A DNA stretch of 31,855 nt from Haplomitrium mnioides (lineage: Eukaryota; Marchantiophyta; Haplomitriopsida; Calobryales). Of the stretch, positions 1 to 8,850 are shown piece after piece. Each line of letters opens with the position of its first letter. Position 1 is the first letter of the stretch. The notes beneath the pieces are model-generated. The model searched no databases. It saw nothing but the letters and a program-made list of their open reading frames with translations, and was not told the DNA's origin. The stretch is from NCBI GenBank assembly GCA_049999725.1, contig JBNGIS010019433.1, forward strand, positions 57,890 through 89,744, given 5' to 3'. The position numbers and the translations under genes were made by a program.

Positions 1-159
1 ATGATCCAAGAGGGAAAGAAAGCCAACATTGGGCTGCTTGTGCAAGCCCAAGACTCAATAACGATTTATTCTGCAAATCGCAAGCGATTTGATTTTTCAG
101 AGTACAAGGAGAGAGATTTATTTGCTGCAAATCTTCAAGCGTCAAGGGAAGATGGAAAG
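1..159 (+). pseudogene. Exon 1 (partial) of ParB-like/DNA methyltransferase gene
   Basis: The window opens in an open frame of 53 codons ending DGK, followed at once by a consensus plant 5' splice site (AAG/GTGAGT, donor at 160). The frame ends on a codon boundary (phase 0) and so does the acceptor at 25199/25200, so the two exons can join in frame. The peptide is charged, with an RFDFSEY stretch, and I recognise no domain in it. The ATG at position 1 may be internal, because upstream sequence is outside the window. The assignment to the methyltransferase gene rests on splice phase, strand and the interrupted repeat array shared by both ends of the intron. An unrelated upstream exon is the main alternative. 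Confidence 0.55.
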
Positions 160-218
160 GTGAGTTCCAAAATCTATTTTCTTATTCCTTTTTCCTTACT
201 TAGTTGTAACTCTTAGGA

Positions 219-455
219 TGTCTATACACGCATGGACTCTCAAGTCCAAGCGCGCAGGGACTCTGAAGTCCATGCGCGCATGAACTCTGAAGTTCTTGCA
301 TGCATGGACCTTGAAGTCCATGTGCGCATGGACTCTAAAGTTCCAACGTGCATGGACCTTGAAGTCCATGCACGCAGTGACTTTGAGCATGGACTTTAGA
401 GTCTATGCGTGCATGGACTTCAAGGTCCAAGCGCGCAAGAACTTCCGAGTCCATG
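219..455. repeat. 24-bp palindromic tandem array, left part
   Basis: About ten diverged copies of a 24-bp unit whose halves are each self-complementary (consensus halves CATGCGCGCATG and GACTTCGAAGTC). Copies here carry many transitions, e.g. GGACCTTGAAGTCC and ATGCGTGCATGG. The array stops exactly where the outer LTR begins and resumes after it at 25008, so it was one array before the insertion. The short open frames across it on both strands are a by-product of the unit length being a multiple of three. Confidence 0.85.
451..455. repeat. Target-site duplication, left copy, of the outer element
   Basis: CCATG lies directly before the LTR start TGTCAATC. CCATA (25008-25012) lies directly after the LTR end CGTGACA. 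Four of five bases match, and the difference is a single transition. Five-base duplications are usual for Ty3/gypsy integrases. The low complexity of the array (CCATG recurs) weakens this slightly. Confidence 0.7.
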
Positions 456-1038
456 TGTCAATCGGGTTTGAAGGTACTTCGTGTAATATTTTCAAAAAAA
501 TTTCAAAAATTAAGTGAGAAGCCACATAAGTTCTATGTTTTACATCAAAAGAGCTTCCAATGCACATCAAAAGGGCTCAAGACATGCTTGGAGAGAAGGG
601 ACGGATTGAGGTCACAAGCCATGAAGGGAAAGATTGAGGAGCCAACAGTTTTGACCATTGAATCCTCAATTCATGACCATTTGTGGAGGCCCAGTTGGGG
701 ATGGAGTAAAGAAAAAGTGAGACTTAACCCCTTGATCCAGTGGAATATAGCATTATAGCTGTGTGGAAGGAAAATGAGGAAATTGGAAGATATCAGTCTT
801 ATGGAGCTGAAGAAGAAGAGTAATGGCTATGGGTTGCTTGATATATGAAGATCCTTTGAGAGTGAAGTGTGGTGCCAGGTTTGAGCAGGGTAAATTTACT
901 TCAAAGGTCTTCTTTGGAAATAAAAATTTAAAAAATATTAAAATAAAATAAAATAAAAAGTAATAAAACTACTCTAATTGTCAAGGGCCAAGCCAAGCCT
1001 TGAACTAACCCTACAGCTATCTAATTTTGAACTTGGAG

Positions 1039-1168
1039 GACAGCTTGCCTTGGGGGGAGTTGTAGCCTTGAACTAGGTCCGTCAAGGGGCGTGTAAGGAT
1101 ATGCGGTGGCCCTACACCCCACTAGGGGGCTGCCTCTCAAAAGGAAAAGAGAGGCGTAGGCTTATAAA
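1039..1168 (+). promoter_or_regulatory. Outer 5' LTR core promoter block with TATA box
   Basis: Contains GACAGCTTGCC, then GAACTAGGTCCGTC, then a C-run/G-run pair (ACACCCC...GGGGGCTG), then a TATAAA at 1163-1168 preceded by GCT. The same order and wording recur in the 3' LTR (20579-20708) and, more diverged, in the LTR of the inner element (7526-7673). Conservation across two LTR families plus the TATA box suggests the Pol II promoter, with transcription starting near 1195. The start site is inferred. Confidence 0.6.
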
Positions 1169-1895
1169 CCTCTGTAGGATCAGCGTGAAGAGTTTATGGG
1201 ATAAATCCCGACGTGGTGTGCAACGAGAGAAATCATATGGAGAGGCGAAGGCCCTCCCTCTTGTTGTGCCAAAGAGTTGGAACAAATGAGGGATCCTCTG
1301 CAACTATGACCTGTGACAATCATCTACGACAAATGATCTGTGGTAGAAGATTGGCTGCGTCGAATGATTTGAGAAGACCCCTATGAATGCTAAAGGCGAA
1401 AGAGGTGGGAATTGAAGCTAGGAAGAATTGAAAGAGGGGAAACAAGGAATCATATTGCTGAAGAATCTGATTTCTCAAAATAATTTATGTTTGACTTCTC
1501 ATAGTACGTGGAAATTTGGAGAAATAAAGAGACAATTATGCTTAGGATAGAATTTGCAGCAAGAGAGTGGCGAGGGAGAGATTGATCGTGTGCAGACCTA
1601 GGAAGGGATTGAATGCGTAGCAGGGGATCGAATTGCAGGGACTTTGAAGCATATAAATTGCAAGTTGAAGGGGGGATTTTTCCAGGGAATTTGATCGCAG
1701 AAATTTGAGGGCATGAATTGTGGGAGGGTAGGAATCGGATCGTCACTGGAGGTATTGAGGGCGCATGTAGGAAATGGATCGCAAAGAGGATTGATTTGTA
1801 ATGATTGATCATGGGAGAAGAGGGAATTCAGCAGGGTGTGGTTTATATTTGCTTCAAATTAGAGGAATTCACCACATCGACACGTAAGCTGGAAA

Positions 1896-1900
1896 AAGCG
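1896..1900. repeat. Target-site duplication of the inner element, left copy
   Basis: AAGCG before TGTAAGAGC. The matching copy is 10359-10363 after ...ACGACA. The outer element's sequence continues ACAAAGAAAG after the right copy, as it does (diverged) at the equivalent place in the 3' LTR. Confidence 0.9.
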
Positions 1901-2098
1901 TGTAAGAGCATAGTTCCTAACAAAAGGTCAGAAACGGCTTGTAGGATATCTCTTTTGTGCGGTGGAGTGAGAGGGAAGTGGTAAAGCTTCAAGTTTTTGA
2001 CTAATAAGTGTAAAATTGTAAAATGTAAGGATCAGAGGAACATTTTGGATATCATTGGCCAAGGAGAGAGGGCTAGGTGATGAAGAAGTTGATGTCTT
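1901..2098 (+). mobile_element. Truncated 5' LTR of inner element
   Basis: Aligns without gaps to 7222-7419, the first 198 bp of the 3' LTR, with 12 mismatches, all in the first 105 bp. At 2099 the sequence switches from LTR to gag (AGTAAGGAAC), whereas the 3' LTR continues TTTCAGTGAAGG. About 2.9 kb of LTR plus the PBS and leader have been deleted. Confidence 0.9.
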
Positions 2099-2781
2099 AG
2101 TAAGGAACTACTCTCAAAGATTCAAGATAATGCAGCAGAAGCTGGGCATTGTGAACATCCCGATGGTGGATTTTGGAGTGGTATCTAAAGGGTTTATCGA
2201 TGAAGAAAGTATGATATGTGCGACAATCAAGGGCTACTACTCTGGAGGAAGCTATTAGAGCCTTGGAGACGTACAAGACTGCAGAACTGGGGGAGAAGTT
2301 GAAAGATTCTCAGTCCAGTAGAAGCGATGAGGAGAGCAAGAAAAAGAAAAAGAAGAGTAAGAAAAAGAAAAATAAGAAGTCTGAGAAAGTGCAGGAAAGC
2401 ACTAGTTCAGATTCAGAGGAGGAATCAAGTTCATCTGAAGAGGAGGAATCGTCATCTTCTTCAGACTCAGAGGACGAAAAGAAGAAATCAAGATCGAAGA
2501 AAGGAGAGTATAGACTGGGTAAGAAGGACATGAACGAGTTGACAAAGAAGATGGAGCAGATGGTGATTAAGCAAGCTGCTAGCTCCAGAAAAAGAAGGTC
2601 CACAACTCCTTTCAGAAGTAATGTTTGGTGTACTCGATGTAAGAGAGAGGGTCATATGGAACAAGAATGTAAGTATCCTCCACCTACTGTGATGTATGTA
2701 CAGCTGTCGTATTGGGTTGAGGAAGAACCCCAGATGATTGATCCTAAGTTAGTGCAGTACCCTGCGTATACAGTAGCCTAG
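2055..2781 (+). pseudogene. gag: Inner element gag, C-terminal part, 5'-deleted and frameshifted
   Basis: The open frame beginning in the LTR at 2055 runs across the deletion joint at 2098 into gag-like residues (RNYSQRFKIMQQKLG, late capsid region). It stops at 2256, and the downstream frame (from about 2218) carries on with TTLEEAIRALE, so one frameshift lies near 2215. There follows a long Lys/Ser/Glu low-complexity stretch (about 2310-2500), then a complete CCHC zinc knuckle at 2629-2670 (C-x2-C-x4-H-x4-C, CTRCKREGHMEQEC), which would bind nucleic acid in the virus-like particle. A TAG at 2779-2781 interrupts the frame that leads toward protease. Matrix and most of capsid are absent. Confidence 0.75.
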
Positions 2782-4158
2782 GGTAGAGGAAAACCAATGG
2801 AAGGGGTATAGTATCAACAAGTGCATGGAACGTCGTATGTTCCAGCAATTTAGTCGACGATGGTGCCAGCGGCGGCACCAAAAACTCAGTTAGTACCAGT
2901 ACAGGCTGGTAGGAGGTTTACAGCATGTTATAATTGTGGAGCACCGGACCATTATGCTAATGTCTATCCTCATGCAAGGAGGCCAGTGGGATATGTACCG
3001 TTGTGTGGGAATTATAAGAAGCCTGGACACACAGAAGCAAAATGTCTAGCCCCTCCTGCGACAAAGATGATGGTAAAGTATGCAGAGCCACCAGCACCTG
3101 AACCAGAGGTGAGGATGCTAGTGGAGGAACTAGAAGTGGAAATTCCCTTGTTCAGAGTGAAAACTAGGAGTCAGAGCAAAGAAAAGAAGAAACAAAGTGG
3201 GGGTGAAGTAGTTAGAGGAAACCCTAAAGTAGTAGTAGAAGAAAAAAAGGATCCTGAGTACAATAGGAATGATCCTAAGTATTTTCAGGATATTTCAAAG
3301 GAGGTCTCTAGAGAGCTACAGAAAGAACTTCAAGAGAAGAGAGACCATGAAAATAGATTGGAAAACCAGAGAGAAAGGGAAGAGGAGAGAATGAGGAAAG
3401 ATCCAGGTAGGAAAGATGGATCTGACTTACCTTTTGAAGGAGTAAAAGTGGATGAATTAGATTTGGATTATAATGTGGCTTTGGATGTGCAAAGGATGCC
3501 AGCCAATGTGACAGTGGGGAAAATATTGAGAATGTCTGCACCACAGAGGAAAAAGTTAAGGATGCTGACTAGCACGAAGAAAAGAATGTATAAACTACCT
3601 AAAGTGTCAGTCCCTGTGTCATTTTTGCCAACAGGAACTATTCAAGAGGAAGTGCCAGAGTATGGAGTTCCAAAAGTGGAAATCCAAATAAGCGGATGCA
3701 ACGTAACGAATGTACCAATCAATGGTGGATCAGGGAAGAACATTATGGTGCTGGAAACCATGGAAGCACTAGGATTCAGTCACTTGGACAAAACACCTCA
3801 AGTGTTAAGATTGGTAGATCAGAGAAGACTGATTCCTGTAGGAGTGTTGAGAGGAGTCAAGACGGTGATTGGAGGGAGAGAGTTTGTTTTAGATTACACA
3901 GTCATAAACCCTGAATCTAAGTCAACATATCCGGTATTATTAGGATAGCCTTGGCTATATCAATGCAAAGTAGTAGAAGATTGGGGAAAAAGAAAGATCC
4001 GGTTTGGAACTAAACCCAAGGCAACATTATCCTGGGGAGAAGCTCCATATCAAGGAGAAACTCAGACAGTAGAGGAGTATACCTCAGAGCAGTCTAGAGA
4101 ATATGACGGGTCTGTTTCAGAGTCTGATGAGGAAGCTGATCAGAATCCAGAATTGTGA
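2782..4158 (+). pseudogene. pol: Inner element gag end and aspartic protease, inactivated
   Basis: The frame open from about 2860 first shows two degenerate zinc knuckles (CYNCGAPDHYANVY and CGNYKKPGHTEAKC, each with one Cys replaced by Tyr). Next comes a charged Lys/Glu-rich linker, then a retropepsin-like domain near 3660-3945. The active-site triplet that should read Asp-Gly-Gly in this family is Asn-Gly-Gly (INGGSGKNIM, 3712-3747; Asn codon at 3721), so catalysis would be lost even without the stops. The domain continues through a TAG at 3946 (LLG-stop-PWLY) to a TGA at 4156. The Asp-to-Asn change fits a G-to-A transition at a CpG. Confidence 0.75.
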
Positions 4159-5935
4159 TTGCAGGAGGACGATGCGCCAATTGCTCATTTAACAGAAGAG
4201 TATTGTGAGAAATTGGTTGTCTGTAATCCTACTTTTTCTGGTTGGACTGATGAACAATTTATTAAATGGAGTTTATGCAGTGATGGAAAAGGAGGTGATT
4301 TGGATATGTTCGCATTATTTGCAAGTGAAGGGGAGAAAGTACCTAAACTGATTATGGAGCACGTTACGATGCATAATGTGGTAAGAGAACAGCAATATAG
4401 TGTGATACAAGTAAGTCCAAGGGATCCTAAAAAGGTGTTATTTCTCTGTAATGAAATAGATGAGGAAGAAAGACAAGTTTATAAAGCGCTTTTGGCAGAA
4501 TTTCAAGATGTGTTTGTTTGGTCATACAAAGATTTAAAGGGAATACCGGCGGAACTTTGCGAGCATAGGATTTATCTGGAGGAGGGTGCAGTACCGGTTA
4601 GATAGAGACAGTACCGCCTGAACCCCAAATACTCTTTTGCTAGTTAAAGAAGAGCTGGATAAACTATTGGCTGCCAATTTTATTTATGCAATACCTTATA
4701 GTGAATGGGTGTCGCCAATAGTGATAGTCATGAAGAAAAATAGGAAGATTAGAGTGTGCCAAGATTTTAGGAGATTAAATCAGGCCACTAAAAAGGATTT
4801 TTATCCTTTACCATTTAATGATGCTATCCTAGATCAGGTGGCAGGAGCGGAATGTTATACATTTCTAGATGGATTCTCTGGTTACAACCAAGTGAGCATC
4901 CATCCTAAAGATAGACCGAAAAGTACCTTCACTATAGATTGGGGAACGTATGCTTATAATGTAATGCCTTTTGGGATTTGTAATGCCCCAGCTACTTTTT
5001 AGAGAGCAATGACACAAATCTTTAAACCGTATTTGAGAGATTTCATAGAAATATTTCTGGATGACTTTTATGTGTATGGATCAAAGGAGGATCATCGTAG
5101 TCATCTAAGAAAGAGTTTTGAGAGATGTAGGTGGGGTCAGTTAGGACTACACCTTGAGAAAAGTTTTATTACGATGAATGAAGGATTATTATTGGGACAT
5201 AGAGTTTCAAAGGATGGCATCGCAGTAGATATGGACAAAGTGAAAATTATAAAGGAAGTTAGAAGGCCTACTATAGTAACGGAAGTGAGAGAGTTTTTGG
5301 GAGCTACATGTTACTATAGAAGATTAATAGAGAACTACTCTTGGATAGCTACTCCACTTACCGAATTGTTGCAGAAAAATGTTGTATTTCAGTGGGGAGA
5401 GGAGGCTCAGAAAGCTTTTGAGATGTTAAAAGAAAAGCTTAGTACAGCTCATGTTCTAAAGCCTCTAGTTTGGGATAGAAAGTTTTATGTCTATGTGGAT
5501 GTTTCTGCCTTTGCAATAGGCAGTGTATTGAGTCAGAAGGATGAAGATAAGAAAGACCATCCAATTTATTATGCAAGTCAAAAATTGACTGCAGTTGAAA
5601 AGAATTATTCGGTGACACAGAGAGAAGCATTGGGAGTGATATTTTCAGTTAGGAAGTTCAGACATTACCTATTAGGGTATCCATTTGTATTTCATGTGGA
5701 TTATATTTCATTGAAGTATTTAGTGAATAAACCTGATATATCTAGAAGGATAGTAAGATGGATGTTGCTACTCCAACAATTTGATTTTGAAGTAGACGTA
5801 AGACTAGGAAAGTCCCATCAGAATGCAGACTTCCTATCTAGAATTCCAAGACCAACTGAGACAGATGATCTAAATGATGATTTTCCAGATGAGAATTTGT
5901 TCCCAATTGAGAAGGAAGAGGAGGAGAACCCCTAG
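4159..5935 (+). pseudogene. pol: Inner element reverse transcriptase and RNase H, with stops and a frameshift
   Basis: The connection region (VFVWSYKDLKGIPAELCEHRI) leads into RT. A TAG at 4603 and a 1-base insertion in the T-run near 4630 shift the frame; RT then continues from 4637. Visible RT motifs: VCQDFRRLN, the fingers/palm block YTFLDGFSGYNQ, MPFGICNAPATF followed by a TAG at 5000 where Gln is expected, and the catalytic FLDDFYVYG box (about 5054-5080). RNase H follows (about 5470-5860) with YVDVSAFAIG, REALG and FHVD acidic positions and the terminal NADFLSR. RT copies the RNA template and RNase H removes it. The catalytic acids are retained, so decay is by stops. Confidence 0.88.
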
Positions 5936-7183
5936 TATAAAGAAATTTGGATGTATTTAGAAAGTTCTATTTTACCTTCTGGTTTGAATAAGTAACAAGA
6001 GGCAGTATTTTTCTAGAAGGTAGCGCCGTATACAATTTATACATGAGTGTTGTATAAGAAAGGACCTGATGAGGTTTTGAGACGTTGTTTAGGTCTTGAT
6101 GAAGCTAAAAGAGTGATTGCTGCATTGCTAAATGATGAAGTAGGAGGACACTATACCATGCGAAACACAATGGAAAAGATTCATGAGGCAAGGTATTGGT
6201 TGCCTACGATGTATAAGGATGTAAAGAGTTATATTCAGAGTTGTGACCCATGTCAGAGAGTGGGGAAACCAATAGCAAGCAACTATTGGCCACTTATACT
6301 TATCTTACCCTTAGCTCCATTTGAGAAATGGGGTATTGATTTTGTAGGACCTATTACACCAGCGTCGAGATATTATAAGAATAGATATATATTAGTATGT
6401 ACAGATTATGCTACCAAATATGTGGAAGCAAAAGCTACACGTAGAGATGGAGCAATGGAAGTTGCTAACTTCCTGTTTGAAAACATAATCACAAGGTTTG
6501 GATGTCCGTTGGAGTTGATTAGTGACAGAGGAACTCATTTTTTGAATGAGGTGATTCAACGTCTTACTGACACCTATATGATTAAACACAGGAAAACAAC
6601 TCTCTATAACCCAAAAGCGAATGGACATACTGAAAGAGTTAATAGATTGTTGTGTAAGATTTTGACAAAGATTTGTTTATCGTACTCATCAAATTGGGAC
6701 AGGAAGTTGTACTCAGCTTTGTAGGCTTATAGAACAGCGGAGAAAGTTACTACGAAGCAGACTCCATTCTATCTGGTTTATGGTACTCTTTCTTTTGTAG
6801 CAGTGGAATGGGATGTGCCGTTTATTAGGATTGCTAAAGAGGAACGTATGTTAGACGAGGAGAGTTTATTGAAGCGGATGATGGACTTAGTCAAGTTGGA
6901 GGAAGAAAGAGTTCAGGCTTTGGCCAAAATTGAAAAAGTTCATAACAAGAGGAAAGAAGGCTATGATTCCAAGCTCAAAAAGGTGAATATTTCTGAAGGG
7001 GATCTAGTACTTCTATATGATAGTCATTATTTTTTGTTCCTAGGGAAACTCTATGTAAGATGGATGGGACCTTATATAGTTTCAAAAAATTTTGAGAATG
7101 GATCGTTGGAGTTAAAGAATTTAATAGGGGAAGTGCTAGAGACAAGAGTTAATGGATCAAGAGTGAAGTGGTATTATTCGTGA
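5936..7183 (+). pseudogene. pol: Inner element integrase
   Basis: Same frame as RNase H, after stops at 5933, 5993, 6014 and 6044. The zinc-binding region is recognisable (GGHYTMRNTMEKI...CDPCQR). The catalytic core keeps all three acids: GIDFVGP (about 6334), SDRGTHF (about 6520) and HTERVN (about 6624). A TAG at 6722 replaces the usual Trp before AYRTA. The C-terminal domain (GDLVLLYDS...RWMGPYIV) ends in a conserved VNGSRVKWYY and a TGA at 7181. No chromodomain and no extra frame follow; the LTR starts 38 bp later. Integrase would insert the cDNA and produce the 5-bp duplication. Confidence 0.9.
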
Positions 7184-7193
7184 ACGCTTGCAA

Positions 7194-7221
7194 GGACGTT
7201 GCACGATGGAGGAGGGGGCTA
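7194..7221 (+). promoter_or_regulatory. Inner element polypurine tract with upstream 11-mer
   Basis: GATGGAGGAGGGGGCTA lies directly before the 3' LTR TGTGAG and is the expected plus-strand primer. The 11-mer GGACGTTGCAC (7194-7204) ends 17 nt before the LTR. The outer element has GGACGCTGCAC at the identical distance. Confidence 0.7.
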
Positions 7222-7525
7222 TGTGAGAACATAGTTCCTGGCAGAAGGTCAAAAACGGCTTGTAGGATATCTCTTTTGTGTAGTGGAGTGAAAGGGAACT
7301 AGTAAAGCTTCAAGTTTTGGACTAATAAGTGTAAAATTGTAAAATGTAAGGATCAGAGGAACATTTTGGATATCATTGGCCAAGGAGAGAGGGCTAGGTG
7401 ATGAAGAAGTTGATGTCTTTTTCAGTGAAGGAACAAAAAAATTTGTGTTGTAAAACTAATCTAATTGTTGAGGGCTAGCCAGCCCCTATCTACCTATCTA
7501 TCTATTTCTAACATATGTGTTGATG

Positions 7526-7673
7526 GACAGCTTGCCCAGAAGCCAGTGGAATTGTTTCGAAGGAAGCTAGTGCCCTGAACTAGGTCCGTCCAGGGGCAGG
7601 AAGAATAAAGTGGTGGCTTTACACCCCTGTGGGGCTGTCTCTTGAAAGGAAGTAAGTGTAAATTGCTTATATA
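7526..7673 (+). promoter_or_regulatory. Inner 3' LTR core promoter block with TATA box
   Basis: GACAGCTTGCCC, CTGAACTAGGTCCGTCC, TTACACCCC...GGGGCTG, CTCTTGAAAGGAA and TATATA (7668-7673) appear in the same order as in the outer LTR block at 1039-1168, although the surrounding LTR sequence is not alignable by eye. Confidence 0.6.
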
Positions 7674-8675
7674 CTGCTTCTGAATTATGACAAAAGACTT
7701 ATGGGATAACTGGAGGTGACAAGAGAAGGCCACTTGCTACGAAGCATTCGAGGGAGAAACGAGTGTTTGGATCAAGGTGGTAATCCGAAGATGAGGAAGA
7801 AATTTGCAAAATCGATCAGCTGCGAGAATTAATCGAATTCGAAGGATGATCGGTTGATGGGTGAAGAAGGAATCGGTTGTAGTGAAGGATTCCGTTGAGT
7901 CAAAGCAGATGCATTGGAGAACCTCCAAGATGAAGGCCCTTCTGCGAAGAAGTCCTGCCCGAGAAGCTCTATGCAAATTGAAGAAAGTGAACAATTAGCC
8001 TAGCGCTGGAGATTTGAAGAAGCATTATGTTGCGCAGAAGTCTGATGCGAGTGCCCTGGCCTGAGAAATGCCATGGAATGAAAGGTAGGATTAATCTGTG
8101 TTGAAGGCTTATGAAGAAATCAAATGTTGTAAAATTTAAGGAATAAATCTACGAAGTGAATTCTTGAGAAGGAATGTTCAACGAATTATTTAAGAGGAAA
8201 GGTCCTGTGGCACAGAATTCTCTGATGACGAATGAAGGTGCTTGGGGAAATTGATCTATGAAGAATTGAGGCGATGCTGCGGATGGATCTGCTTGAGTGT
8301 CTGGTGCAAAAATGCTCCTGCGGAAAGTGATTAGTTGCAAAAGGAGGAATTGGATTGCGAAGAAATTGAAGTGAAAGAAGAACAAGAAGGTTCGTATGGA
8401 GAAGATTCTTGGTGAAGAAAGGTATGCAACAATCGGGAGTTGAAATGGAAATCTATGCGCGAGAGCCCGATGTAGAAAATGTTGTGGAAAGGAAGTCAAT
8501 TGAATAGAAATCGATCAGATCAGCGAGGAAGTAATCGGCGATGAAATTCTGTTGTGCAAACAGTTTGAATCGGAAGGAATTAAAATTTTTAAAGGAATGA
8601 AAATGATTTGAAAGGGAGCTCAAGGAGGGTCCAAGAAGTGTCCATGGTCTGAAGAAGACATCAGAACCTCACCTT

Positions 8676-8850
8676 CCTAAGTGGGGATCCCTAGTTAAGG
8701 GGGTTCCGTTCTGTTTTCTGTGGTAGGACACCCCGGTTAAGGGGGTTTCTATTGAGTGTTCGTGTGGGGATTCGAAGTGGAGTCCCCAAGTAAATTGGTT
8801 TCGTGTGGGGTTCCGAAGTGGGGAACTCTAGTTAGGAAGGTTACATTCCG
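8676..8850. repeat. Repeated GTGGGG/TTAAGGGG module in inner LTR
   Basis: CCTAAGTGGGGA...GGGGTTCCG at 8676, then GGACACCCCGGTTAAGGGGG about 50 bp later. More diverged units (GTGTGGGGATTCGAAGTGG, GTGGGGTTCCGAAGTGGGG) continue to about 8850. Units contain short inverted repeats. The first two are nearly identical, in order and spacing, to 31351-31420. Confidence 0.65.

Larger units (their letters stand above)
456..1900 (+). mobile_element. Outer element 5' LTR, first part (U3, TATA, start of R/U5)
   Basis: Matches 19993-21430 of the 3' LTR almost continuously, with frequent transitions. It is interrupted at 1900 by the inner element and resumes at 10364. The match is seen in the shared start (TGTCAA-CGGGTTTGAAGG), the shared promoter block near 1039-1168 and the shared block just before the break (GACACG-AAGCT-GAAAAA). 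Small open frames here are not conserved between the two LTR copies and are not called as genes. Confidence 0.88.

Noticed and set aside
2310-2603. Minus-strand 97-codon frame rich in Phe, Leu and Ser
   Set aside because: Mirror of the Lys/Glu/Ser low-complexity stretch of gag on the + strand.
6803-7183. Chromodomain at the integrase C-terminus
   Set aside because: The frame ends at the VNGSRVKWYY motif; no aromatic-cage-type segment follows in either element.
7184-7221. Envelope-like gene after pol, as in some Athila elements
   Set aside because: Only 38 bp separate the integrase stop from the 3' LTR in the inner element and about 190 bp in the outer one.
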